A stretch of DNA of 64,000 nt from Rhododendron vialii (GCF_030253575.1 NC_080568.1:32391001-32455000), one strand, 5' to 3'; counted from the stretch's first letter, positions 34,553 through 47,530 are shown. Numbers and translations are program-made. The notes: generated by a model from the letters alone, not told the origin.

Positions 34553-37500
34553 TCAGCTTTTGTTTTTCACCCTTTTGGATTTGGGCTCTTGGCTTTGATT
34601 CTCCTCAAACTTTCTCCTTAAAATCTTAAGATCTTCCTCGTTCACTGCGCCATTTCGTGTCTTGTTCAACTCGTACGCTTCGGCCAACTTGTTCTTGCAT
34701 TCTTTGCTTGCGGTGCCATGGGAAACCACTGGAGCACAACCAAATAGGGTAAGACAAGGGGGAAGTATGAGATTCAAGAAAGTCTGTGTACTCGAACTAC
34801 AAGTCACTTCTGGTACTATTCAGGCTACAACTTTGTTGAATGGCACATCCCTGGGCATGTAAAGTTAGTCATGCACCTATCTTGTCGAATTGGGTCATCA
34901 GCCATTCATGTACTCGAAGTTCATATGGTGATTCGTGATCTACACGGTATCTCAAGGAAGTTACACATTCATGTGGAAGGAGACCATTAAAGGCAATGAA
35001 AGCCATCACAAGCACTGAATCTATAAACTTAGTTTAAGAATTCACAAGAGCTGGTCTGAACTGGGGCTGTAGTCAATATCAAAGTTTGCCCCTTCAAAAG
35101 CTAACATGCACTTAAAATGGAACTGGAGCCACAAAATATGATGAATTTTAATTATGTCTTGCTAGAAAGATGTCGGTACACCATTGTACATGTTACTAAA
35201 TGAGGGGTCTTTCCAGCTTACAACTACAATCATTATTTCTCAAGACAGTACAAGATTTAAGTCGAGCCAACTCTCAGTTAATGGGCCACTGTCATTGTAC
35301 AAAATAACGTTCAAGCTATCTCCAAAGTGAACCGTAATAAGCTTCCAACATAAATCGGAGAAACATGAATAGGAACATGGACCTGGTTTAGGATAGTCTT
35401 TTCCAATTATGCACTTTGCTTTGGTTTGGATGCTTAATGGAGCTGTCCATGGCTCGTAAATATATTCCTTCGGCATATCTAGAAAACAACATCAACAGCT
35501 CCAAATTTACATGAGTTGTAATACACCAAGCCCACAGATAGGGATAAGTTTTACAACGTACCTTTCAATATCGGAAGGAAATGCCTAATGTAATCACCAT
35601 TTGGATCATACTTCTTCCCAAAAGAAATTGGAGAATAAATGCGGTTGTACTGGTGGACAATAGGGGAAAAATTAGAATTGGCGCTGAGTTTAGTTGAATA
35701 ACAACTGCTACGGAACAGAAGCGAAAACGCTGAGCCTCAGCTAGCACTCCAATAATCACTTTAATTTCTAAAAGCAGCTAACAAATAAAGGAATGGGATC
35801 ATAACTCAAACATCTGGTACACACATAACAGAGGAATTTTGATCACTTCACTGCGTGATTCTGGGCCTTCTGACTCGCGATGTTATTCTTATTAAGCAAG
35901 AAAAATATTCAGGAGCGGAAAAATAAAGAAAACAAATCCGTGCAGTTTCATCTCAGAAAAATTCTTTATAAGTATTTTTCAGGGTTGAAAATTGCTAGAA
36001 TGTGGTTGTTATGCGCCTCTAGTCAACAAAACTCGAGCTCTTAGATCCGAGGTGGTAACGCAAGATAAGCATATATTCATAAACAATAAAAACATGCGGC
36101 CACATGATAAATGGGATGAGAGGTATTCTTAACCTGGTAAAAAAATGATGAGCATGACAGCCAGAGCCAGTTTCCGTTATTAATAGCCCAATCAGAATCT
36201 ATCAGAAGTCTCTCAAAAACATCGCGTCCTTTTTCCCAATGAATAAACTATCAGCAAAACAGTAGATGTTAACACATGTAGAAAGAAGTAAAAGTTGTAC
36301 TTTGTGAAAATTGGAGTCACTTACCAGATCTCCACGAGTTAAAAAGCATGCAACACAATGCCGTGCTAGATGATGCATCCAACCCCATTTCTGAAGCTTT
36401 AACACCACAATTTAACTTCAGTCTCACAATTGAAGTGTATTACGGGGCGCAAAAATTTGAAAATTTGAGTTCGAAGTTCCAAGTGTATCTATAATCCAAA
36501 CAAACTTCACAGGATATCCTGTGCAAAGAACTAACCTGGACCATGATAGCATCAATCCAAGGGAATCCTGTCCTGGCATCTCTCCAAGCTGCCAGCAGTT
36601 CATCATCGACATTCCAAGGTATCTACATCAACATCACGTACATCAATTCTGGAAACCAGTACTTCACACTACAAGAAAATGTGAAAATAGAGAAAAGAAC
36701 GGAAAGACAAGAGCTCATACTTCTATAGAACAAGGAAAGAGAACGGGGGAGCTACCTTATGGGCACCTTTTCACAACGTCGAAGTCACCAGAAGGCGCTT
36801 CCATATCTATGTATGACCGGCGTTCTTAGGATGCCACTAAAGATAACTTTTACTGGCGTTTCTGGAAAAACGTCGCCAAAGGGGCAATTTCTACTCAGGA
36901 ATCAATCCCGACGTTTTTCGAAAAACGCTGCCATAGATCTTTAGTGACGTTTCTTAAACGCCAGAAACCCAAGCCGGCTTTGGCATCCTCGGCGATTGCA
37001 AAAACGCCGCTAAAACCTTGCCGGCAATTGTCAGGTCTTTCCTGGCATGTATAGGCAGTTTTTTTGTAGTGACATAAAGTCATGCATTGAGAGAAGACAT
37101 ACAGCAGACCTGACTTAAGTCCCAAGATGCCATTGCAAGATGGATTATCTTAGTTGTCTGACTCCTCTTATTCCATTGGAAAACTATATCACAAGGAGCA
37201 ACATGGCCAAGCTCCTCAATTCGAATATTGGTATTTGTGCTTGAAATTTTGTCAAAATGAAGCAGGACACGAATGAAACTAGTTTGCCCAAATAACTTCC
37301 TAAGAAATTCCATCTGACTGATCGGACAAATAAAAGCAAGAGCACTTTCCTTTTGGTTTTGGAGTATTGTTTTCACTGATTTGTCCATACCGTATATTCC
37401 CATATAGCCACACACAACAGCTCCCTAATGCTACTGCATTGGTTTTTCACTGACCCAAATAAGCATAAAAGAGAGCATTGAAAAGTTCAAAAAAAAGTGG

Positions 37501-40500
37501 ATGGTCTTTAATTATGAGCAACTATGGAAGAAAACCCAAGTATCAACAGTCGTGTGGAAGGACTTTGTAACATGAAAGACATATTACCTTTCCCACCAAA
37601 TCCTAAAAATACACTGATTCAACCAATATCATATCAAATATTGATTCTGCTGTTCTACCCTTCACTCACAAGGATTACATGATTTGATATACACACTTGA
37701 AAAGTAACTGCACATTTATGAACATTTGGACTTTATTACATTCTCTTAAAAAGTCATGTACACCTCTTAGTGACATTATATACACAAGAGTCCAAATCAT
37801 CATGAGAGTTCACTGTAGAATCACAAGCATTGAACATAAGCCATCAGACTATTAAGGAAAATAAAACAATCAGCGGTAAGATGCAAAATAACAGTTTATT
37901 GTCCTTTTGAAAAAGCAAGCAGAACAGGTTGACTGCATGAAGTTAGGATAAGAGTTAATTACCTGCTTGCATATCCTATTACCATTCATTCGATCAAAGT
38001 TAGGAGTGCCAAAAGCGGCAGTATAGAAGAAATCACGCCATAACAGCTGCAGGAGTTGAATATACCAGTTAGCGCAGTGTCTAAAATCTTAAAAAACTGA
38101 ATAAGCACACAACCAACCTGTCCAAGAAGGGAAACTGGCGGTAAGGTATGCGATTTGACATTCTTTTGAACATCCTGAATACATTGGTAGAAATATCTGG
38201 AAGAGAGACAACCAAACTACCAGCGAAGAGAAGGAGGTGCCACAATATTAGAATCCACAAGACAACATCAGTTGAGAAGAGGATAAACAACCAAATTTCA
38301 TCTAAGGCTAACTCACTTTCAAATAGGGCGATAGAACTGTAGTTGCTGGCCTTAGAAAAGCAGAGGGGTCGCCCTTTGGTTTCTCAAACTTTGCCACCCG
38401 CTCCTGTAGTATATAAACTGGATATTGAATGCCGCCAAAAAATATCAAAATGCCACACAACTTGAAAAAAGAGGGGCAAACAAGAACAAGAACCTCACTG
38501 ACACCTGGTTAACTAAATATTTACTTTTGGTGTTACGTTTATGAAAAACAAGCAGCACATTGCTGACTTTCTTCTATAGCCTATTTTGTGTTGGCTGAAC
38601 CGCAAATGTGTTAGCTTCAGATAATCTAATTTCCAAAGAAGATTCACTTCCCTATTAGATACTCAGAATCCTGATGTCATATATCCACTTCCATTATGTA
38701 GGTACTTGGTAGCCTGATGAATGAGGGCTACAATCTAAATTCAAAACCCAGATATCAACAAAACAAGAAAGAGGAAAACATTTTAGATTATCAGAAGATG
38801 AATTAGCTCAGTGGATTGTACGAAGAAACAAAGCAATGCAAGAAGTTATAACAACTTAGGCCTTAACCACAGATTAACATAGTGTGATGCAAATGCAGGG
38901 TCAAAGAAGACTTTGCTCCATCTGGAGGGTATGTAAGTTCCAAGGGTGAAGGAGAAGAAAACGTCTTTCACAGAGTTTCGACAGCCTGTGAGTTAGTAAC
39001 GGAAAATGTAGATGACGATGCACAGGAAAACGAGTAAGACAAAAGAGAAGAGTTAATGACATTCTAGTATTTCCATTAGAAGGAAATTCTAGAAGCGAAG
39101 CACAATAGCATACCTTGTCATCCATTGCACCTCTTAACCTCTTCAATGCTTCTGATTCGCCACCTCTAAATGGTGTCAATTCATCCTGCACACAATTTTT
39201 TCTCACTAATATGTCCACCAAAGGCAAGTGGCTTGAGAAACTAGTAGTCCATACGGACCATACCTGTCCACTATCTTCATAACCAAGTTCTTGGAGAGTT
39301 GGAACGTTTGAAATCCCACAATTTTCAACAATTCCAATAGGAGGAAGTGAAGAAATGGTGGTTGAGAGGGGAGACGAGGCCCAAGGAGGCTGCCCAGCAA
39401 TCTTTAGAAATGATTGGTAACTTGATGGTGGCCTTCCACTGTTCTTTTCAGACGTTTCATCAAAACATCCGTACATGTCATCAGACAAGGAAGGAAACTT
39501 TATCAGTCCCACAAATTACTTTTGCCAAACAAGCAAAAGGTAGATATCCTTTCGTACAATGGAATTTAGTGAAACATACTTTCGATATCTAAAAGAGCAT
39601 AAACCGACACTACACATACCTTTTGTATGATATCTGCAGGATTGAATAGTGTATGACTCACAGGAGAGAAGACTTCAATACCAGCAGCAGAAGCATAGTT
39701 CTGTTGTGACAAAATCAACTTGTTGTTACATGATATCTATAACAAAGGCAGATTGCTATCAAGCCAAATAACATTTTGAAATACTTCCAGAACTCCTACC
39801 TTAACTTTGATATCTAAAGCTTGATAGTAGGGCTCTGTGTCATATTCAAAGCATAGCCTTTTTATGTCCCACTGCAAAATCCAAAACTAATGTTACTTTT
39901 TAATGAGATGCAAGCCACAATTCTAGGATGAAAAGGCATTGATTACAATCATCATTCATGGTAAAATCACCTAATCTATTTTACATTACTGATGAGTGAT
40001 GGCACATCGCCTTGTCATTGTGCCAGAAAACAACGTTGGTAGTCCCGTCAAATTCCACCATTATGTTGCTATTACCATGTGATACGTACAATTTGGACAA
40101 AATGTCACAGACAACACGAGCCAACTCATAACGCAGTTGTTACAGAATGTACTGGGACAGGCTCTTTGACTCACTTATATCAAGATAAAATATTTACTTC
40201 TGGGAGTGTTAAAGCATCCAAATCAAAGCAAATCAGCAATTACTGGAGAGGCTCTCCAGACTCTTTTGATGATAATTGACGGATGTGAGACAAGCTCTAA
40301 TACTCCTACATAAGAAGTGGTAAACAATAACTTCATATGCTTCTATCAAGAAAAAGAAAACACTTTGGCTCAGGTCTACTAAGAGCATCTCCAGCAGTTT
40401 CTAGCGAAAATGCCTGCCCAAAATGTCAAACTCTATTGTAGTTAACCACAAAATACATCAACACTCCAACAGCCTAACCAAAATGATTATCCAAATCCCA

Positions 40501-41365
40501 ATCTCCCATCTTGGGTGCTACAGTGACACGCTAGGTGCGGCGAGTCACTATAGCAAAGTGGTGAAATGCTGAGCATGGGGCAGGGCTGCTGGAGATGCTC
40601 TTTAGCTTGGCAAAACGTCCATTAGGAAGAAGCAGCGACGCTGAATAAAAAGTCTGGTCCGAAACCTTTCAAAGTCTAACCGTGATACCATGTTAAAACT
40701 TTCAACTCACAACTATAATTGGCACGGGGATTCTATACTAGTTTACGTGCAATAATTAACCGTTGTGAAAAAGCTCTAATAGTAATACGCTATTTCTATT
40801 GTCTTTCTCACTCAGGTATTTGTATCCGGGCCACCTTCGACGCACCTCGACTAATTCCTAGGATCATTCCCTGTGCCATGGAGGAGCCCAGTTAAATTCG
40901 AACCAAAACCATGTATAAACATCTGTTTTCTTGAACTTAATTTCTTTTCTTCAGTAAGCAAGCTGAAATTACAAGTAATTAAATTACCTCTTTCAAGCAT
41001 CGAAACAGAACCTCGCCGGGTTCACCCTTAAGCACCAACAACCGCGAACCGAGTTTCCTTAGGCTGGAGTCCAAATCGGCCAGGCTTTCGAGCAAGAACC
41101 GGATCCGGTTCACTCCAGCGCGTGCCGATCCGGGGGAGAAAGCAGTCGGGTCGGGCTCCATGTAACGCGGATCAATCACGAAGACCGGGTAGAGGTAGCT
41201 GGACTCCTTGGCGGCGTACTCAAGTGCCGGGTTGTCGTGAATCCGAATGCCCTTCCGGAACCAAACCAGAGAGTTCGACCCGGACGCCATTGGCGGGGTT
41301 GGAGAGAGAGTAGTGAAGCGGAGGAAGGAGGCGTGAGGCGTAGAGAGAGAAAGCGAGAGTCGCAT
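34553..41365 (-). CDS. UVR3: (6-4) DNA photolyase
   Basis: Fourteen exons give 561 aa without a phase break: 40988-41365, 39800-39871, 39620-39700, 39264-39443, 39114-39185, 38317-38403, 38118-38216, 37963-38046, 36536-36622, 36325-36396, 36134-36247, 35562-35649, 35383-35478, 34553-34728. The protein has the photolyase N-domain ([20 protein letters not shown]) and the FAD-binding domain: [52 protein letters not shown] with the His-His pair of (6-4) enzymes, and [17 protein letters not shown]. It uses blue light and FAD to reverse UV-induced (6-4) photoproducts in DNA. I chose the upstream Met at 41365, giving a 25-residue Ser/Thr/Pro-rich extension before MASGS; the alternative start is 41290. 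Length agrees with Arabidopsis UVR3 (about 556). A CACTA element sits in intron 8 and a Tourist-like MITE in intron 1. Confidence 0.94.
36667..37071. mobile_element. Non-autonomous CACTA element in UVR3 intron 8
   Basis: Ends CACTACAAGAAAA and, inverted, CACTACAAAAAAA form the CACTA terminal repeat. Subterminal DNA carries repeats in both orientations of GGCGTTTCTGGAAAAACG, GACGTTTTTCGAAAAACG and AACGCCGCTAAA, which is typical of this superfamily. Flanking triplets are TCA and ACA, so the 3-bp target duplication is imperfect. It is 405 bp, without transposase. Its left edge is only 44 bases from the exon 9 acceptor. Confidence 0.8.
40384..40600. mobile_element. Tourist-like MITE in UVR3 intron 1
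   Basis: AAGAGCATCTCCAGCAG on the left and CTGCTGGAGATGCTCTT on the right are perfect terminal inverted repeats, flanked by CTA and TTA, a possible 3-bp TWA duplication as in PIF/Harbinger MITEs. The interior is GC-balanced and non-coding. Confidence 0.8.
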
Positions 41366-41859
41366 TTAACCTTAACAGAGTGATGCAGTTGGGAAGAAAA
41401 GGGGGTCGTTTTAAACCGTTGGATTCCCGCCTTAAATGACTGGTGGTGTCTAATGTGCGTTCCCGTCCCCCTAATCTTTCAAAATGCCCTTAGTTCCGGA
41501 ACTCAATCACGATTTTGCACTCGTACTTTAAATTTTTGTACTTGTAAATTTTAATTACTTTTGAGGTTTTCGAAAAAAATGCACTAAATTCTGCACCTAC
41601 TGCGCATGCATTATCTGGCTTAGATGCGACACGATTTGGGGAAATTTTGCAAAGGTAGCAGTAATGAGCATTGCGCGGTGGGCGTACGTCAGGACACAAG
41701 GGGAACATAGTGTTTTGGCTGGGTGATAAAGTGCCACGTTGGATGGTTTAGAGCTCGACACTTGGCTCACTGTTGAATTGGACACATCAAGAAAGCAAAG
41801 CTAGCTTGTGCGGCAAGCGGTGGTGCTGTCTCAGATCTGATACTAGGCAAAGCGAACAT
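41366..41859. other. UVR3 upstream region
   Basis: Promoter-proximal DNA of the minus-strand UVR3 gene. No confident element and no other gene. Confidence 0.4.
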
Positions 41860-42218
41860 ATTGTGTACAAATTTTTTTTTGGGTCCACCATGGGTTTCAC
41901 ACAAATAATTTGAGTTGTTCATTAAATGTAAAATATTTTTTCAAGAATTTCTGTGGAAAATCAGCCCAAACCAATACCTTTAAGTTATCGATCCAATTAT
42001 CTAACTTTTCACCGATACCTATAAGTTCTCCATCCAATTATCTAACTTTTCGTTAAGATTTCAGGATAATAAAAAGTTAAATGATTGAATCGAGCACCAA
42101 TTAATATCAGATTAAGCTAATTTTTCATGAAGACTCTTTAAAAAGTGTTTTACATTTAATGAATTGCTTGAAACTTTTGTGTGAGACCCGTAGTGAACCC
42201 TAAAAAACATTGTGCACA
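41860..42218. mobile_element. Foldback MITE with arms of about 100 bp
   Basis: The left arm ATTGTGTACAAATTTTTTTT...GGGTTTCACACAAATAATTT...TTCATTAAATGTAAAA pairs with the right arm TTTTACATTTAATGAATTG...TTTTGTGTGAGACCC...ATTGTGCACAAT. The centre has direct repeats of CCAATTATCTAACTTTTC (41991 and 42032). Confidence 0.75.
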
Positions 42219-43285
42219 ATCTGTCCATGAAAAATGTCTGTATGGACAGACTTCTTGATACTAGGCCTGCTACCAATTCTTAAATAGGCCAGATACATTA
42301 GGCCGCTACCAATTCTTAAATGGGCCATAGATATTAGGATTGGACATGGGCTGGGCTGGACTGGACATATTGTGGGTCGACTTTTCGTACTTTGCTATCA
42401 ATTTTTGTGGGATCGATCCACAGGAAGCTTTGATCAGGCCCCTTTGATAGTATGATGGTGTAAGAAATAATCCACGAGTTCAAGGCACTCTGTAATAATA
42501 TAAGTGCCAAGCAAACGTATTTTTTACCTTGTGCCATCGGTCACTGAGCAGTCCGACGACTCTTCAGTAATGCCTCTCTCCGAGCTTCTAGGGAATTTGT
42601 TGCTTGCCCCGTGGGTTTCGATGAGCCCGGATGGAAATGGGTTCTTGAACTCTTTTATAATAAGCAAATAAAACAGCAGGAAATTTGACCTCCCTCAAAT
42701 GGATGGATGTGCAATTGGAATTGGTTCTCCAGAAATAAATCGAGGTGTGCGCAAGTAGATCCGGATATCCTGAGTTATTACGGAAATTTATTGCAAGCAA
42801 GTTTGCTCTGAGTGCACAATGAGATTTGTACTTTTCATACGAGATTTTTATTTTAGTTTTATTTTAATTGGGTATCGGAATCATCTTACACATACTTTGC
42901 CTAATCCTAGGATCTTAAAATTAACAAATCTTCAACCGTCTCAACATTTAGTAAAGGAGAACAGGAGGAACCAAACCTAAATTGGTCAATAAATAGCACT
43001 ACGTACGTGTATGCATGGTTCATGACCCCAAATAGTAGTCAATAAACTTGTCTGAGATTGCTCTCTAACAAATCATAATAAACACAAAAATATTACAGAC
43101 ATAAAAATAAATATCGTGTCCCTTTGGGGACATCCGATAAAATTGGAATGATACAAAGAACACAACTCCCAAAATCCACTACAACCCTTTTAGATGAATT
43201 TGGACTCGATGTTAGTTTGCTTGCATTTCTCAAGGGATAAATTACGAGTCAGTCCAAAAACTGTCCCTTAATTTCCACGGCCCAC
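42219..43285. other. Intergenic between UVR3 and CYP734A
   Basis: No gene supported. CTACCAATTCTTAAAT-GGCCA is repeated at 42269 and 42305. The stretch 42540-42790 resembles a short interspersed sequence (AGGTGTGCGCAAGTAGATCCGG near its end), but no RNA polymerase III boxes could be fixed. 43000-43285 may be the CYP734A 3' UTR. Confidence 0.35.
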
Positions 43286-46200
43286 CTACAATTTGCGAAA
43301 CATGATTGGTGCGCCATGCTGTGGATTTAGGAGCATCACGACCGTGGGTGCATGCTGATAGCTAGGAGCAAGATCGAACGAGAAACGCTGCAATATCATA
43401 GCAATTGCTAGTTTCGCCTGCAAAATCGCCAAGTTCTGGCCCACGCACCTTCGGCCACCGAGCCCGAACGGCATGAACGCTGCCGGATGCTTCGCCGCGT
43501 GGGCCACGCCACCGGCGAACCGGGCGGGGTTGAATTCAGTCGCGTCGTGGCCCCACAGTGATTGATCGTGATGGACGGGCAAGATTGGTAGGAGGAGCTC
43601 GGTCCCGCAGGGAATCGTACAGCCGCCCAAGTCCACGTCAAATTTTGCCCGTCTTAGGATTGCAACCACGGGAGGGTATAATCTGAGTGACTCGTTCAGG
43701 ATCATGCCCAACTGCAATTACAAGGAATTGACAAAAGATTCATTAGGAAATTTATGCAAATGACAACATAACTTAGACTCCGTTCCGCTAAGGTTTTTAG
43801 TTTTTTTATAGTACTTTTATCGCTTTCCGAGACGACACATCATTCACTCACAATATATCACTTTTAATTCAAAAAATAAGTATTTATTTGAAAAATAAGT
43901 ACATTTTCCTTAGCGGAACGAGACTTAATATTCTTAGAAGCTTATGTGATTAGCCCAACGAATTTTTTTTTTCTTTCCATCAATAGATTACTCGTATTCA
44001 TGTTACGCTCTATCTGGAGTACGTAAAATTCAATTGAGATCTTTTGAATGGTGCAAAGTCGTGTCGTTTTGACCTTAAAAAATAAGTTGCTCCCGATTTT
44101 TTTTTTTTGAACTTTTTCACACCGTCCAAAAGTATTTCATTGAGATCTTTTTGAATGGTGCAGAAAAATTTGAAAAATAATTTCAGGAAGTAATTTATAT
44201 TTAGTGTAGGGCTGTAAACAAGCTGAGTCGAATCTTGTCAAGCTCGAGCTTAGTCATTAACTAAATGAGCAACTTTTGTCGAACGAGCCGAGCTCCACTC
44301 AGCTCATTTAGTAACGAGCCAAAAACTCGAGCTCGGCTCATTTATTAAACGAGCTGAACTGAGCCACTCACGAACTGCTCGGTTCATTTACGGCCTTAAT
44401 TTAGTGTTAAAAATGGCACAGTCTCCCATGGAAAAACAAACATAATTGACGGAGGGAGTATCATGTTACCGAGGTAAAAAACATTAGCTAATTACCGTCT
44501 TGAGATTGGCAACATCATCTCTTGTGGGCACATCACGTGCCCCGCACGCCGTGAGGACCTCCTCACGTGCCAGCTCCTGCCAGTGAGGGTGCATGGCGAG
44601 CAGGATGGTGGACCACGTTAGCAAGGCCGAGGTCGTGTGTTTCCCGGCGAAGAACATGGTCTTGCATTCTTCCACGATATCGTCCACCGTGATCGTCGTC
44701 GACGCGCATTCCAACGAACATTTCGTACTATTCAAACCCCCTCGATTCGCTTCTTCTCTCATCATGCTCGCTTTGATCATCGTTTCCAACAAATCTTTTG
44801 GACATTCATCGGACATCGGACTATTGTTGTTGTTGTGAGCTTTGTTTATCCTCTTGGTAATGAGCTTCTTCAAGGATTTCTTGATTTCTTTATCCAATCT
44901 CCAAGAAACTCTATTCTTTCTAGAGGGGAAGAACCTAATAACAAGAAATTTGGGATAAATAAAAGGTACGTTAAACTCGCAACCCTAAAAATCTATGCAT
45001 AGGCTAATGTGCTTTGACGAAAGCCACCACTAGCATTAATATGAGGTGGCATGCAACATAGAGTCTCACACGTAGCTATGGTCATCCGATTAATTTAATT
45101 TTTACACGAAAAATGTTTGACGAAAGGGTCCTGCAAGCAAACGGTTTAGATCATCAAAGCGGGCCCTAACAGAAGGGAGCCCTAACAGATTTTTCAAACA
45201 TCGAGGATGCTACATAACAATTGTTGCGAACAAATGTATACCTGAATCCTGGGATAAGAACCTTGCTATAAGAATCGATGGACAGAAGCATTTGTTGTGC
45301 TTGTAACTCGAAGATCGATTTTCCATCTTCATAGCTGCAGCTTCCAAAGGCAGTGTGTGTGATAATCTCCTCCGTCAAAGTTTGGAACCACTTGGAGACT
45401 TCAATTTCCACCGTCCCTGCAGAATTCGACATTTCCAGCCACTTCTCCAGCATCTTCTCAGTGCTCTTTCCCATTATCGGTATCAGAAGCTGTGAACAAA
45501 TTTTTAAAAATTAAGCCAATCAGTCAGCATCGATCGAGAGGTGTCAAATGGGCCATCGGTCCAGCATGTTTTGTGCCGTCCGGAGTTATGTTTTAAAGAT
45601 ATGTCTGTAGCACTGCTACTCTTTTTTTTCCAATGCAATACGCCAAAGGATTTTTTCGTGTGTTTCCGAAAACAAAAAACGAAATAGTTATTACTGATAA
45701 TCCATTGTGTCTTAGGATAATTTTTACACAATTAATTATACTACGTACTTACTTTGAGATTTTGTTGGTAAAATGCTGGTGCAATGATCTTTCTGTGGTG
45801 AACCCATTTCTCTCCTTTGAGAGTCAACAAACCATCACCTTCAAGCTTTCTAACATGTGGAGGTGGATCAGTTTTCTCAAACAAGTCTGATTTCTGGTTT
45901 AAAACCTCTCTGATGAGAACTGGATCAGATATGGTTAGTCGAGCCGTCGGTCCGAACCACACAAGAAAGGTTCCACCTGCAATGAGCCACTCCTTTCTAA
46001 TCGATCGAACAAAAATTTATTTACGTTAACGAAAATGTGCTACATAATGTACAAATTACTAGCGACCGAGCCATATATGTTTGGCCTCGAGGAGGACCAA
46101 TTACATGAGACAATTTGTGTATGATGATATTTAGATATTAAACTTTGGTCATAGATCTTTTTTGAAAATTAATGTATGTGACACAATCACCTCAATAATA

Positions 46201-46439
46201 ACGACGATGCCCCTCATTTTAAGGGATGGGGCTCACGGCATTAGACTTGGGAACTTGATTGGTACAAAATTGAAATGTTGGGGACCAAATGTCTCCAATG
46301 TTTACATTGAAGACGAAAATGAGATGAAATCAATACTTTGGGGACCAAATAAATTAATAAGCGGTTAACATAACCAACCACATGCAATTTTAGAACTAGA
46401 ACGGATAGAGAGACCCTACAACACCATAAAGGCATCATC

Positions 46440-46470
<31 letters not shown>

Positions 46471-47440
46471 ACACTATTTCACTAGCAATACAAACAACTT
46501 CATTAAATCTTTTAGAAGCTTACAGCAATCGAAATAAAAACAAGAATGAAGCTATATATTAAGGTGAAGACATAGATTATAACTAAGAACCCCACTTGTT
46601 CTTTCGAAACCTTTTCACTCTTGTGCGTAGAAAAAATATATTAGCCGTGCCTCCGTAAATGGAAAAAGAAAAAAAGAAGGTAAAACCATCTGACAACTAG
46701 CTCAAATACATTTGTTTTCAAGGGAAAAAGAAAACAAGATTTTTAGAATTTCGTCCGAAGGGAAAAAAAGACAGAGTACCATATGGTCCATATATATCAA
46801 TGACAACTTCACATGTCAAAAGTAGACATTTATATGCACTCTAGAGTCACATAGCCCAAGAAAGGCAGAAAGTTCCAATCAACACATGCTTAGTGTGGGC
46901 GAGGAACACAACTATGGCAGTAGTCTAGGGCTGCAAAAGAACAAGTCAAAAACTTGAGTTCAAACTCTACTCGAATCATTTACTAAACTAGCCTCTTTAT
47001 AGCTAAACTTTCCTTAACTAGAGCCGACCGTTTTTCGAACAAGCCGAACTCGCAAGCTCATTTGTTAATTTTCTTCGTAATAAAGAAGAGTGACATAATT
47101 GGAGCAAGACGACATGTGATCACAGCTAGAATACTTGTGGAGAAAAAGGATAATTTCACATACCATAGATTTTCTTCCAATGGTGATAGAAGGAGAGGAC
47201 CCTAGGGAGAATGTTGTGAGAGAGAGGCATGGGGTTGGAAGAAGCCTTGGACATCAAGCCCACAATCTCTTTTGTGTTGCCTAGCAAGAAATGGTATTGG
47301 GGCCCTTTGATTCCTTGGTTAAAGAAGTGTAGTTGGATCCCCCTTGGCCTCCACCAAAGATAAACCAAGACTTTGAACAAAAAGAACACTAGTGTGTATG
47401 AAATAATGAGCCAAAACCAGCAAATGTACGACTCCTCCAT
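43286..47440 (-). CDS. CYP734A: Cytochrome P450, CYP734A (BAS1-like) brassinosteroid-inactivating hydroxylase
   Basis: Five exons give 537 aa in phase: 47164-47440, 45753-45976, 45242-45489, 44496-44934, 43286-43711. An N-terminal membrane anchor (residues about 8-28, aromatic and Leu/Val-rich) is followed by WWRPRGI, then the CYP734A signature ILPRVLSFYHHWKKIYG. The I-helix reads FFAGKHTTS, ExxR is ESLR at 403-406, the PERF-like FNPARF is at 456-461, and the heme loop FGLGGRRCVG has Cys485 as the heme ligand. CYP734A enzymes hydroxylate brassinolide and castasterone at C-26 and so remove active hormone in the ER membrane. Exon 4 has a longer linker than usual, with NNNN and Ser/Cys-rich segments before TVDDIVEECK. 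Substrate is inferred from similarity. Confidence 0.9.
43774..43926. mobile_element. MITE, GTTCCGCTAAGG family, in CYP734A intron 4
   Basis: GACTCCGTTCCGCTAAGG and CCTTAGCGGAACGAGAC form a good terminal inverted repeat; TTA-type flanks are present on both sides. This is the most complete copy of this family in the window. Confidence 0.75.
44205..44398. mobile_element. MITE, 'GAGCTCGGCTC' family, in CYP734A intron 4
   Basis: Begins AGGGCTGTAAACAAGCTGAG and ends TTCATTTACGGCCTT, with many GAGCCGAGCTC / GAGCTCGGCTC words in both orientations. Similar sequences are at 46927-47062, 57878-58080, 59185-59240 and 61110-61257. AGGGC-type ends suggest hAT; the target duplication was not resolved. Confidence 0.6.
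46927..47062. mobile_element. MITE, 'GAGCTCGGCTC' family, diverged copy in CYP734A intron 1
   Basis: Starts AGGGCTGCAAAAGAACAAGT and contains GAACAAGCCGAACTCGCAAG near its right end. The terminal repeat on the right is eroded. Confidence 0.45.
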
Positions 47441-47528
47441 ATTTGCTTCTTTTCCACAGTAGTTTCCTCTACTGAAGGGAACAGCTTTCCTCCTCTTGTA
47501 TCTCTTTTTCTACACCATATATACATAC

Positions 47529-47530
<2 letters not shown>

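Noticed and set aside
42540-42790. Possible SINE
   Set aside because: Resembles a short repeat seen in asterid genomes, but lacks visible promoter boxes, A-tail or target duplication; kept only as a comment.
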